Below are positions 26,520 through 34,993 of a stretch of DNA of 64,000 bases, in pieces (position 1 is the first letter of the stretch; each line of letters starts with the position of its first letter). The notes below the pieces were generated by a model. That model saw only the letters and a program-made list of their open reading frames with translations, made no database searches and had not been told where the DNA came from. This DNA comes from GH45 sp046704385 (lineage in GTDB: Bacteria > Bacteroidota > Bacteroidia > Bacteroidales > SZUA-534): assembly GCA_046704385.1 (NCBI GenBank), contig JBJKSB010000101.1, positions 1-64,000 on the forward strand. The letters are read 5' to 3'. A program made the translations under genes and the position numbers.

Positions 26520-27488
26520 ATGTCATTTCCAGTTACACGTCTGCGCAGACTACGTAAAAATGAGACTTTACGTAATATGGTTGAAGAAACAATAGTTCGG
26601 CCAGCCGATTTAATAATGCCTTTATTTGTTTGCCCGGGTCAGGGAGTAAAAAATCCTATAAAATCAATGCCTGGTAACTATCAGCAATCAGTAGATATGA
26701 TGGTTGAAAATTGCAAAGAGCTTTACGATAAAGGAGTAAAATCGATTCTTTTATTTGGTATTCCCGAAGAGAAAGACGAACACGGTTTGGTGGCAACCCA
26801 TGATGATGCTATCGTACAGCGTGCCATAAAAGCCATAAAAAAGGAAGTGCCTGATTTGTTCCTGATTGCTGATATTTGTAATTGCGAGTACACCACACAC
26901 GGTCACTGTGGAACCATTGTAGATGGCGATGTGAATAACGATTTGACACTGGATACACTTTCACTGCAGGCATTATCGTTTGCAAGGGTTGGCGTTGATA
27001 TGGTGGCACCCAGCGACATGATGGACGGTCGTGTTGGACATATGCGTGCTGCTCTTGATAAAGCAGGTTATTATAATATGCCAATAATGGCTTACTCAGC
27101 CAAGTATGCTTCAGCTTTTTATGGTCCATTCCGCGATGCTGCTGAAAGTGCACCAAAATTTGGTAACCGTGCCACGTATCAAATGAATCCTGCCAACAGT
27201 AATGAAGCTATGCGCGAAATTGATCTGGATATCCAGGAAGGTGCTGATATTGTTATGGTTAAACCTGCTTTGAGTTATTTGGATGTAATCCGCAGAACAA
27301 AGGATAATTTCAACATTCCAATTGCAGCTTACAATGTTAGCGGTGAATTTTCAATGGTAAAGGCTGCTGCCGAAAAAGGCTGGATTGATGAGGAGCGCAT
27401 CACAAAAGAAATTCTGACTTCAATTAAAAGGGCAGGGGCAGATATCATTATCTCATATCACACACAAGACATTGTTGATAAATTATAA
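26520..27488 (+). CDS. hemB: Delta-aminolevulinic acid dehydratase (porphobilinogen synthase)
   Basis: Condenses two 5-aminolevulinates to porphobilinogen. Cys120, Cys122 and Cys130 (DICNCEYTTHGHC) form the zinc site, so this is a zinc-type rather than magnesium-only enzyme. Schiff-base lysines lie in AYSAKYASAFYGPFRDA and VMVKPALSYLDVI. The N-terminal RLRRLRKNETLRNMVEE arm is typical. Length 322 is normal. Confidence 0.97.
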   Translation: MSFPVTRLRRLRKNETLRNMVEETIVRPADLIMPLFVCPGQGVKNPIKSMPGNYQQSVDMMVENCKELYDKGVKSILLFGIPEEKDEHGLVATHDDAIVQRAIKAIKKEVPDLFLIADICNCEYTTHGHCGTIVDGDVNNDLTLDTLSLQALSFARVGVDMVAPSDMMDGRVGHMRAALDKAGYYNMPIMAYSAKYASAFYGPFRDAAESAPKFGNRATYQMNPANSNEAMREIDLDIQEGADIVMVKPALSYLDVIRRTKDNFNIPIAAYNVSGEFSMVKAAAEKGWIDEERITKEILTSIKRAGADIIISYHTQDIVDKL

Positions 27489-27497
27489 AAAGAACCT

Positions 27498-28787
27498 ATG
27501 CAGTATAATAAATCGATAAACGAATTCGACAAAGCAAATAAATTCATACCCGGGGGAGTGAATTCCCCGGTTCGGGCTTTTAAAAGTGTAAAACTTAATC
27601 CGGTTTTTATCAGTCATGGTAAAGGATCAAAAATTTATGACATTGATGGAAATAAGTATATAGACTTTGTTTCATCGTGGGGTCCGCTTATTTTAGGCCA
27701 TGCTTTTCCAAAAGTGGTTGAAGCTGTTAAGGAAGCTGCTGAACGCGGCACCAGTTATGGAGCGCCAACCATCATTGAAACTGAGGTTGCCGAATTAATC
27801 ACTCAAATGGTTCCTTCCATTGACATTGTCAGGATGGTAAATTCAGGCACCGAAGCGACTATGAGTGCACTACGTTTGGCACGCGGTTATACACAACGCG
27901 AAAAAATTATCAAATTTGAAGGTAACTACCATGGTCATGCCGACAGCTTTTTAATCAAAGCAGGTTCAGGAGCCATAACACTGGGTTTGCCTGATAGTCC
28001 TGGTGTGACAAAAGGAACTGCTCAGGATACCTTGTTGGCGAAATACAACGATTTGGAATCTGTTGAAAAACTATTCGCTGAAAATCCAGATGAAATTGCA
28101 GCAGTTATTGTGGAACCGGTTGCCGGAAATATGGGAGCCGTACCCCCTGCCGAAGGATTTTTAAAAGGGTTACGTGTATTGACTGAAAAACACGGAGCTT
28201 TATTAATTTTTGATGAGGTTATTACGGGTTTCAGGCTTGCAAAAGGTGGTGCCCAGGAATATTTCAATATCATGCCCGATTTAACCACGCTGGGTAAAAT
28301 AATTGGCGGAGGGCTACCTGTTGGAGCTTATGGAGGGCGAAGAGAAATTATGGAGCAACTGGCTCCAAAAGGATCAGTTTACCAGGCTGGGACGTTGTCT
28401 GGTAATCCATTGGCTATGAGCGCCGGTTTTGCCATGTTGAACGAGTTAAATAGTAATCCTGATATTTATTCAGAACTGGAGCGCAAAGGCAATATGCTGG
28501 CTACTGGACTGGAAAATAATTTGAAGGAAGCTGGTGTTAGCGGCGTTGTTAACCGGGTTGGTTCTTTGATGACACTTTTCTTTACCAACGAAAACAAGGT
28601 TGATTCATTTGAAACTGCTATGAAATCGGATGCCGAAAAATACGCCCGGTATTTTAAGATGTCGCTTGAAAGTGGTATTTATCTGGCTCCATCACAATAC
28701 GAATGTGCATTTGTTTCATATGCTCATACCGATGAAGATATCAAAGAAACGCTTGAGGCAAGTTTGAACGCGATGAAACTACTTTAA
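27498..28787 (+). CDS. hemL: Glutamate-1-semialdehyde 2,1-aminomutase
   Basis: PLP enzyme converting glutamate-1-semialdehyde to 5-aminolevulinate. The PLP lysine is Lys267 (TTLGKIIGGGLPVGAYGG), and the cofactor Asp lies in LLIFDEVITGFR. Other signatures are FIPGGVNSPVRAFK, MVNSGTEATMSALRLARGYT and FEGNYHGHADSFLIKAGSG. Length 429 is standard. It starts 9 bp after hemB. With hemA it shows that the organism uses the C5 route rather than ALA synthase. Confidence 0.97.
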   Translation: MQYNKSINEFDKANKFIPGGVNSPVRAFKSVKLNPVFISHGKGSKIYDIDGNKYIDFVSSWGPLILGHAFPKVVEAVKEAAERGTSYGAPTIIETEVAELITQMVPSIDIVRMVNSGTEATMSALRLARGYTQREKIIKFEGNYHGHADSFLIKAGSGAITLGLPDSPGVTKGTAQDTLLAKYNDLESVEKLFAENPDEIAAVIVEPVAGNMGAVPPAEGFLKGLRVLTEKHGALLIFDEVITGFRLAKGGAQEYFNIMPDLTTLGKIIGGGLPVGAYGGRREIMEQLAPKGSVYQAGTLSGNPLAMSAGFAMLNELNSNPDIYSELERKGNMLATGLENNLKEAGVSGVVNRVGSLMTLFFTNENKVDSFETAMKSDAEKYARYFKMSLESGIYLAPSQYECAFVSYAHTDEDIKETLEASLNAMKLL

Positions 28788-28797
28788 AACCATATAA

Positions 28798-29829
28798 ATG
28801 AATTCTATTTTTCTTAATACCCTGAATGGAAAACCGCATTCGCGGCCACCGGTTTGGTTTATGCGCCAGGCCGGAAGAGTTTTGCCAAATTATATGAAAC
28901 TCAAGGAAAATCATTCCTTTTGGGAACTTATGCGTGACCCGAAATTAGCAGCCGAAGTAACCTTGATGCCGGTTCACGATTTGGGTGTGGATGCTGCTAT
29001 TTTATTTTCTGATATCCTGGTTATTCCTTATGCCATGGGAATGGGGCTCGATTTTAGTGAGACCGGTCCGGTATTCGAAAAACCTTTGAAGGATTTGGAT
29101 ATTAGTAATCTGAAAATGAATCCCGATGCCGGTAAACTCGATTATATCTATAATGCGATTGATGCGATAATTGAAACCCGGCCCGAAAATACTCCGCTAA
29201 TCGGTTTTTGCGGAGCCCCTTTAACGGTACTTTGTTACATGATCCAGGGATTGGGCACGAATCATTCATTTCCGGATGCCATAAATTTTATTTATAAGAA
29301 TAAAACGGTTACCAAAAAGTTGATCGATGCTATAACAGAATTATCTATAGAGTACTTAAACAGGCAGGCTGATCACCACATTGATGTGTTTCAGTTATTT
29401 GAAACACATGCCGGTTTGATACCTGTTTCACTTTATGATGAGCTTTTTCTTCCGGCTGTGAAAAAAATAGCCAGGGCTGCAAAAGAGAGGAATGTACCTT
29501 TCATTTTCTTCCCTAAAGGATTAAGTACAGGATTAGAATTATTAACTCCTGAACATTGCGATTTTGTTAGCATCGACTGGCAAATAGGATTGGATAAAGC
29601 CAGGCAGTTAGTAAATCCTGAAATTGGTTTGCAGGGTAATTTAGATCCCCGTTTGCTTTTTGCACCCACCGATGTTATTGAGGAAACATTACAATCGTAT
29701 ATTGATTTTGGAGCAAAAAACACCAATTGGATTTTTAACCTTGGACATGGCTTTATGCCGGGAATTTCATACGAAAATGCTTTGTTTATAACCAATTGGA
29801 TTAAAAACGCAAATTGGAAAAGAGTTTAA
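28798..29829 (+). CDS. hemE: Uroporphyrinogen decarboxylase
   Basis: Removes four carboxyl groups from uroporphyrinogen III to give coproporphyrinogen III. Diagnostic motifs: RPPVWFMRQAGRVLPNYMKL (substrate-binding arginines), DAAILFSDILVIPYAMG with the catalytic Asp, GFCGAPLTVLCYMIQG, LQGNLDPRLLFAP and FNLGHGFMPGISYEN with the conserved His. It lacks the Cys-based zinc site of the UroD-type methyltransferase at 43145, so the two paralogues are clearly distinct. Length 343. Confidence 0.97.
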   Translation: MNSIFLNTLNGKPHSRPPVWFMRQAGRVLPNYMKLKENHSFWELMRDPKLAAEVTLMPVHDLGVDAAILFSDILVIPYAMGMGLDFSETGPVFEKPLKDLDISNLKMNPDAGKLDYIYNAIDAIIETRPENTPLIGFCGAPLTVLCYMIQGLGTNHSFPDAINFIYKNKTVTKKLIDAITELSIEYLNRQADHHIDVFQLFETHAGLIPVSLYDELFLPAVKKIARAAKERNVPFIFFPKGLSTGLELLTPEHCDFVSIDWQIGLDKARQLVNPEIGLQGNLDPRLLFAPTDVIEETLQSYIDFGAKNTNWIFNLGHGFMPGISYENALFITNWIKNANWKRV

Positions 29830-29832
29830 ACC

Positions 29833-31203
29833 ATGTTAAGAGAATTATTATTAAAATATAATCGTCCGGGACCACGGTATACCAGTTACCCACCGGCGAA
29901 TTTTTTCACATCGGAATTTACTTTCGACGATTACAAACAGGCACTGGTCGCTTCAAATGCCGATAGTCCTGAAAGTATATCGTTATATTTCCACGTACCT
30001 TTTTGCCCGCAACGGTGTCATTTTTGTGGCTGTAATACCGATGAACTGGTAAAAAAAGCGGTGGTTGATAAGTATTTTGCAGCTATGCTAACCGAATTGG
30101 ACAATGTGGCTTCGTTGCTTGATAAAAACAGGAAAGTGACGCAGGTACATTGGGGTGGCGGCACGCCTAACTCGGTAGCTATCAGTCTTATTGAAAATGT
30201 AATGGATAGAGTTAAAACTCTGTTTCAACTTGATTCCAACGCTGAAATTGCCATGGAGTGTAGTCCGGCATATTTATCAAAAACGTATATCCAAAAGTTA
30301 AGGCAAATCGGTTTTAACCGCATCAGCCTTGGGGTGCAGGATTTTGACGAAAAAGTATTGGAAGCTGTTAACCGCGCGAAACCTCGCTATCCCATTGAGG
30401 AAATTGTTGCTGATATTCGGGAGGCCGGCTTTACCGGAGTGAATATTGATTTGATTTACGGCCTTCCATTGCAAACCAAAGAAAGCTTTTTAGACGCGGT
30501 AAATCGTGCTTTAAAAATCCGGCCCGACCGCTTGGTTACATTCTCATATGCGCATGTTCCCTGGGTAAAATCAGCACAAAAAATATTGGAACAATATGGT
30601 TTGCCTACACCCGATCAAAAATTGGATATGCTGCTTTCGGCTTATGAACAATTATTGAATTCAGGATATGAATCCATTGGTATGGATCATTTTGCCTTAC
30701 CTACCGATGATTTGGCAATAGCAAAAAATGCAAAACTATTGCATCGTAATTTTCAGGGTTATTGCACCAAAGAAACCACGGGGCAGGTATACGCCATCGG
30801 TTCAACCGGTATCAGCCAGCTTTATGGGGCTTATGCACAAAATTCAAAAAATACCTCAGAATATATCCGATTAATTGAAAGTGTGGGATTTGCCGTTGAA
30901 AAAGGATATAAGTTATTGGATACCGAAAAAATAATCCGTCAAGCCATAAATGAAGCAATGTGCAATGGAGTTGTTGATTTTAATGAACTGGCAGATTCCA
31001 TGAAAACTTCTGCGGAAGCAATTAAGCAGGCATGCAGGTTTAGTGAGGACAACCTGGAAGAATTTAAGGAAGATAATTTAGTGAATTATAGCGATAACAG
31101 GATTAAAATTACCGAAGAAGGAATGAAGGTGGTGCGGAATATTGCTATGACGCTGGATCCGAATTTGGCTGAAAATGTAAATATGTATTCAAAAACTATT
31201 TAA
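29833..31203 (+). CDS. hemN: Oxygen-independent coproporphyrinogen III dehydrogenase
   Basis: Radical-SAM enzyme for anaerobic oxidative decarboxylation of coproporphyrinogen III. The [4Fe-4S] cysteines are Cys58, Cys62 and Cys65 in HVPFCPQRCHFCGC. A fourth Cys-containing feature, Cys67 of the GCNT segment, is typical of true HemN, as is the N-terminal YNRPGPRYTSYPPA trip-wire-like region. Further motifs are VHWGGGTPNS, RISLGVQDFDEKVL and NIDLIYGLPLQT. Length 456 matches HemN rather than the shorter HemW. It lies 3 bp after hemE. Confidence 0.96.
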   Translation: MLRELLLKYNRPGPRYTSYPPANFFTSEFTFDDYKQALVASNADSPESISLYFHVPFCPQRCHFCGCNTDELVKKAVVDKYFAAMLTELDNVASLLDKNRKVTQVHWGGGTPNSVAISLIENVMDRVKTLFQLDSNAEIAMECSPAYLSKTYIQKLRQIGFNRISLGVQDFDEKVLEAVNRAKPRYPIEEIVADIREAGFTGVNIDLIYGLPLQTKESFLDAVNRALKIRPDRLVTFSYAHVPWVKSAQKILEQYGLPTPDQKLDMLLSAYEQLLNSGYESIGMDHFALPTDDLAIAKNAKLLHRNFQGYCTKETTGQVYAIGSTGISQLYGAYAQNSKNTSEYIRLIESVGFAVEKGYKLLDTEKIIRQAINEAMCNGVVDFNELADSMKTSAEAIKQACRFSEDNLEEFKEDNLVNYSDNRIKITEEGMKVVRNIAMTLDPNLAENVNMYSKTI

Positions 31204-31206
31204 AAG

Positions 31207-32583
31207 ATGGAAAATAAATTCGACATCGTTGTTCTGGGCGCAGGTTTGACCGGATTATCGGCATCATATACCCTGCATAAAGCCGGAAAAAAAATACTGG
31301 TAGTTGATAAAAACAGTCGTGTTGGAGGAGTAATTTCTACAAAAGAAAAAAATGGATTTGTTTACGAGGAAGGCCCGAATACTGGTGTCCTGGGTTCCAT
31401 TGAAATGGTTGAATTGCTCGAAGATTTAGCACCCGATTGCCAATTGGAATTGGGAAACGAAAATGTGTCGAAGCGATTTATTTTATATAAAGGAAAGTGG
31501 CAGCAACTGCCATCGGGATTGGGAAAAGGAATTACCACGCCCTTATTCACCTGGCACGATAAATTCAGGATTCTGGGCGAACCTTTCCGTAAACCGGGTA
31601 CGAAGGAAGATGAAACATTGGCCGAGTTGGTGAAACGCCGCATGGGACAAAGTTTCCTTGATTATGCCATCGATCCGTTTATTTTGGGTGTTTATGCCGG
31701 CGACCCAGCGTACCTGGTTCCAAAATATGCCTTGCCAAAACTGTATAACCTTGAGCAGGATTACGGCAGTTTTATTGGTGGTTCGGTAAAAAGGATGTTT
31801 GGAAATAAAAAAACGGAACGCGATAAAAAAGTTACCCGTAAGGTATTTTCAATAAAAGGGGGTTTGTCGAATTTTATGCAGACCATGCATAAACGTATTG
31901 GTATCGATAATTTTATTTTGGGTGCTACCGATATCCGGGTAAATAAATTGGAATCGGGATACCAGTTGAACCTGAAAAATGCCAATGGTGAATTACTCGA
32001 ATTCCAAACTGAAAAAGTACTGACTACCATGCCGGCTTTTGAATTGGGCGCGAGTCTGCCTTTTGTGGAACCAAATTTACTGGAACAACTGCAAAATGTA
32101 TTTTATGCCCCGGTAATTGAAGTGGCAATTGGTTTTAACCAGTGGAACGGCATTCCTTTGGATGGTTTTGGTGGCTTGATTCCGTTTAAAGAAAAGCGCA
32201 ATATTCTGGGTGTAATGTACATGTCGTCGCTGTTCGAAGGACGTGCACCCAAAGATGGCGCTTTAATTACGGTATTTATAGGTGGTGCGCGCAAACCTGA
32301 ACTAACTGAATTAAATGATGCCGAAGTTAAAGCTATGGTGGGCGAGGAGTTTAAATCGTTGATGGGAGTTGATGCATTTAATCCCGATTTATTTGAGATT
32401 ATGCGCCACAAGCGGGCCATTCCGCAATATGGAAAAGAAAGCAAGGAACGTTTTGAAGCTGTGGAAAAGATTCGCGAACAATATCCCGGATTAATTATTG
32501 GTGGGAACCTGCATTCAGGTATTGGCATGGCCGATCGGGCCAAACAGGGTGTTCAATTAGCACAGGAAATGATTATTTCGTAA
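31207..32583 (+). CDS. hemG: Protoporphyrinogen oxidase, FAD-dependent (HemY-type, named hemG in this family)
   Basis: A flavoprotein of the amine-oxidase superfamily converting protoporphyrinogen IX to protoporphyrin IX. The dinucleotide fold is VVLGAGLTGLSASYTLHKAG, followed by DKNSRVGGVISTKEKNGFVY and EEGPNTGVLG. The C-terminal FAD-binding part is LIIGGNLHSGIGMADRAKQG. Length 458 fits the PPOX family. Classic members use oxygen, which contrasts with oxygen-independent HemN next door; this enzyme may use another acceptor. A coproporphyrinogen oxidase of the same fold cannot be fully excluded, though no coproheme decarboxylase is seen. Confidence 0.9.
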   Translation: MENKFDIVVLGAGLTGLSASYTLHKAGKKILVVDKNSRVGGVISTKEKNGFVYEEGPNTGVLGSIEMVELLEDLAPDCQLELGNENVSKRFILYKGKWQQLPSGLGKGITTPLFTWHDKFRILGEPFRKPGTKEDETLAELVKRRMGQSFLDYAIDPFILGVYAGDPAYLVPKYALPKLYNLEQDYGSFIGGSVKRMFGNKKTERDKKVTRKVFSIKGGLSNFMQTMHKRIGIDNFILGATDIRVNKLESGYQLNLKNANGELLEFQTEKVLTTMPAFELGASLPFVEPNLLEQLQNVFYAPVIEVAIGFNQWNGIPLDGFGGLIPFKEKRNILGVMYMSSLFEGRAPKDGALITVFIGGARKPELTELNDAEVKAMVGEEFKSLMGVDAFNPDLFEIMRHKRAIPQYGKESKERFEAVEKIREQYPGLIIGGNLHSGIGMADRAKQGVQLAQEMIIS

Positions 32584-32889
32584 GGTTATTCGAAGTATAT
32601 TCGGTATATATTCGGAGTGCGACTATAAGTCGCGCCTCGAATTTGTTGAGTTTACTTTTATTTACGCTACTTTTAAGGAACGTCGACATGTCTGAAAGAC
32701 TGTCTCAAAAGTATTTTTAATACCACAAAGACACGAAGATTCTAAAATTCATTAATTTTTATAATTCATATATTTTGACTTCTGTGTTTCTTAGTGTCTT
32801 TGATTCCGTCGGACTAGTCGGGCAGATAGTGGCTTAATATATCAAATGATGCAACAGCTATATACGGATTTCATAAAATTTCATGTATA
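32584..32889. other. Repeat-rich gap between hemG and hemH
   Basis: This 306-bp gap contains two palindromic units. A CGGAGTGCGACT/AGTCGCGCCTCG hairpin lies at 32612-32640, related to 49835-49865. A CAAAGACAC/GTGTCTTTG inverted repeat spans about 32724-32802. No ORF or RNA gene is evident. The gap interrupts the otherwise tightly packed heme genes, so hemH may be expressed from a separate promoter. Confidence 0.6.
32612..32640. repeat. CGGAGTGCGACT palindrome, copy 1
   Basis: Imperfect inverted repeat with arms TCGGAGTGCGACT and AGTCGCGCCTCGA around ATA. The same unit occurs at 49835-49865, and its left half alone at 48224-48239. The high GC content in an AT-rich context suggests a REP-like interspersed repeat. 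Confidence 0.7.
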
Positions 32890-33900
32890 ATGGCAGGAAA
32901 AAGTAAAGCGCTTCTTCTCCTAAATATCGGGTCACCGGAAAGCTATAAGGTTAAAGATGTAAGAAAATACCTCAGGCAATTTTTGAGTGACCCGCGGGTA
33001 ATTAATATTCCTGCTTTTTTCAGATACCTGTTGGTAAGCGGAATTATTGTTCCGTTTCGGGCACCCAAATCTGCTGCAAAATATCGTGAAATTTGGACAG
33101 ATAAGGGTTCCCCGTTAATAACTTATACGAAAAATTTAGCGGGTAAACTCTCCGATGTTTTACAATCGGAATTTGATGTTTACTTCGCCATGCGCTATGG
33201 GAATCCTTCGATTGAAAATGTATTAAGTGAAATAGAAAAACAGTCCTGTTCTGAGTTGATCGTATTCCCGATGTATCCCCAATATGCTGATTCAACGACA
33301 GGTTCGAGCCTTGATATGGTTTTTAAAAAAATAAAAAAATGGGACTATGTTCCTGAAACCAGAGTTGTGAACAGTTTTTGGGACGAACCGGCCTACATGC
33401 GTTCCATGATTAGTAAAATTAATACCTACGATGTAAAAAGCTACGATCATGTAGTCATAAGTTTCCACGGCCTGCCGCTTAGCCAGGTTTATGAAGCGCA
33501 TAAGAGCAAAACCTGTGAAGAAGAGGGCTGTAGAAAAGAATTGAATGATGAAAACAAAAACTGCTACCAGGCTACTTGTTATGCTACAGCCAGGAAAATA
33601 GCTTCAGAACTTGATTTGCCCGAATCAAAATTCAGTATAGGTTTTCAAAGCCGCTTATCGAAAAACTGGTTATCACCTTTTACCGATGATATTTTAGTCA
33701 ATCTTGCACAAAATAAATCAAAGAGGGTATTGGTAATATGCCCGTCATTTGTGGCCGATTGTTTGGAAACCCTACATGAAATTGAAATTGAATACGCCCG
33801 GTTATTTAAAGATAATGGAGGTGAGGAATTGGTTATGGTTCAGGCTTTGAACAGCGATGAATACTGGGCTGAAGCTTTGGTGGAAATTATTAAGCAATAA
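32890..33900 (+). CDS. hemH: Ferrochelatase
   Basis: Final step: insertion of ferrous iron into protoporphyrin IX. Recognisable elements are ALLLLNIGSPESYKVKDVRK, YAMRYGNPSIENVL-like residues (written FAMRYGNPSIENVL here), IVFPMYPQYADSTTGSSLD, the catalytic His in VVISFHGLPLSQV, and C-terminal VLVICPSFVADCLETLHEI. Several cysteines (TCEEEGC, NCYQATC) lie in the central region, and whether they bind a [2Fe-2S] cluster cannot be judged. Length 336 is normal. It is separated from hemG by a repeat-filled gap but completes the pathway. Confidence 0.95.
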   Translation: MAGKSKALLLLNIGSPESYKVKDVRKYLRQFLSDPRVINIPAFFRYLLVSGIIVPFRAPKSAAKYREIWTDKGSPLITYTKNLAGKLSDVLQSEFDVYFAMRYGNPSIENVLSEIEKQSCSELIVFPMYPQYADSTTGSSLDMVFKKIKKWDYVPETRVVNSFWDEPAYMRSMISKINTYDVKSYDHVVISFHGLPLSQVYEAHKSKTCEEEGCRKELNDENKNCYQATCYATARKIASELDLPESKFSIGFQSRLSKNWLSPFTDDILVNLAQNKSKRVLVICPSFVADCLETLHEIEIEYARLFKDNGGEELVMVQALNSDEYWAEALVEIIKQ

Positions 33901-34122
33901 CAATTGTCGCATCTTGAAAATCAGCGATGTTTAAGTGATGATGCTTGACAGCAATACCTTAATAAGGGGAGAACGAAGATGTAGAAGCCAGTACTTTAAA
34001 AACCTGATTTAATAATCCTTTATTAACTTGAAGACTATGGACCTAAAGTACAAGCTTCTTCATAAGAAATTTATTTAATAGATCGACGAACTTTCTTAAA
34101 AAAATTCCCGAATATATTTTTC

Positions 34123-34156
34123 AACAGATTTTCTACAAATTTGGGTTCTATATTTG
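34123..34156 (+). promoter_or_regulatory. Candidate promoter sharing its upstream word with hemA
   Basis: AACAGATTTTCTACAAA (34123-34139) is followed, at the same 26-bp offset as in front of hemA, by a perfect TAnnTTTG word, TATATTTG (34149-34156). No ORF starts within 200 bp, which points to transcription of the RNA ending at the hairpin at 34257-34309. Confidence 0.55.
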
Positions 34157-34162
34157 TTCCAT

Positions 34163-34316
34163 AATTTTATTATAAAGTGATTAAAAGTTCTTTCGAAATT
34201 AATACTACTAACAGAATATATATCACAGCGCCGATAAAATTATTTGTACATAAAGCACAGAGGAAGTAACAAAATGATTTATCCTAACCTCAATTGTTAC
34301 TTCCTCTGTTGTTTTT
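34163..34316 (+). ncRNA. Candidate small RNA (about 150 nt) downstream of hemH
   Basis: A transcript from the TATATTTG promoter would begin near 34163 and end at the T-run after the 34257-34309 hairpin. The interval has no convincing ORF. Homology to a known RNA family was not recognised. It could instead be a leader of the downstream membrane-protein gene, with the hairpin acting as attenuator. Confidence 0.4.
34257..34316 (+). terminator. Strong Rho-independent terminator
   Basis: A perfect 16-bp stem, ACAGAGGAAGTAACAA (34257-34272) with TTGTTACTTCCTCTGT (34294-34309), closes a 21-nt loop and is followed by TGTTTTT. It lies 354 bp after hemH and 80 bp before the next start codon, so it probably ends the candidate small RNA rather than the heme operon itself. 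Confidence 0.75.
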
Positions 34317-34396
34317 ATGAGGTCCATTAATTCACATTTTGCAAATTAAGCTGTATTTTAGTCCTCTGAAATCGTAATCAGTAAATCTCAAGATTA

Positions 34397-34840
34397 ATGC
34401 AAGAAATATATCCCTATTTTATAAGGTTTCATATTGTATTCAGTACGCTGTTTTTAATGCTGGCTATTTATATTTCAGTTCATTCTCTTGTGGGTTGGGT
34501 AAAGGTTTTTGATTATGGCAATTTTGCAATCAAACTAAAACGCACCTTTTTAATTTCACTTTATATCGACCTGGTTTTGGGAATCATTTTGTATTTCTTT
34601 CTTCAAAAACCTGAAGACTTGCTAACACCGGCTGAAGCTATGAAATATTCTACACTGCGCTTTTGGGCCATTCAGCATTTTTCAAATATGCTTTTCGTGG
34701 TTATCATAAGCCAGGTAGGGAGTATTTTTATAAAGAATAGCCGTAAACCGGTAAAAAAATTCAAATATTCTTTTATCTATTTTGGAATTTCAACCCTGAT
34801 CACCCTGGTTTCGGTTGGGTTATTTGCTTTGCGTAAATAG
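34397..34840 (+). CDS. Small four-helix membrane protein, uncharacterised
   Basis: A 147-residue integral membrane protein with four hydrophobic helices (FHIVFSTLFLMLAIYISVHS; TFLISLYIDLVLGIILYFFL; HFSNMLFVVIISQVGSIFI; YSFIYFGISTLITLVSVGLF). Histidines within or near helices (His12, His29, and one in RFWAIQHFSN) could ligate heme, and the position after the heme cluster makes a b-type cytochrome-like role attractive. The sequence alone does not prove this. It is transcribed singly, followed by a convergent aldehyde dehydrogenase gene. Confidence 0.65.
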   Translation: MQEIYPYFIRFHIVFSTLFLMLAIYISVHSLVGWVKVFDYGNFAIKLKRTFLISLYIDLVLGIILYFFLQKPEDLLTPAEAMKYSTLRFWAIQHFSNMLFVVIISQVGSIFIKNSRKPVKKFKYSFIYFGISTLITLVSVGLFALRK

Positions 34841-34883
34841 AGAGGTTAAATACCGACCCTTTGATTAAATTATCTTTTGGAAT

Positions 34884-34953
34884 AATGGAAAATTGGAGAA
34901 ATGGAATTGTTCAACGTGTATTTTTGTAATATTCCATCATTCCATTTTTCCAT
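34884..34953. terminator. Inverted repeat between convergent genes (possible bidirectional terminator)
   Basis: Left arm ATGGAAAATTGGAGAAATGGAAT in two blocks (34884-34907) pairs with ATTCCATCATTCCATTTTTCCAT in two blocks (34931-34953) across a 23-bp loop, with few mismatches. Because it sits between convergent stops it could terminate transcripts from both strands. Confidence 0.5.
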
Positions 34954-34993
34954 CGTTGAAATTAAATAATTTAAAAGATTTCTTGAACTTCCT

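Larger units (their letters stand above)
33901..34396. other. Long intergenic region with candidate small RNA
   Basis: A gap of 496 bp. The first 220 bp show no clear ORF or structure. From 34123 there is a promoter-like sequence shared with hemA, then about 100 bp of AT-rich DNA and a strong hairpin terminator at 34257-34315. A weak promoter for the next gene (TTTTGC near 34336 and TATTTTAG near 34356) may lie just after it. Confidence 0.55.
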
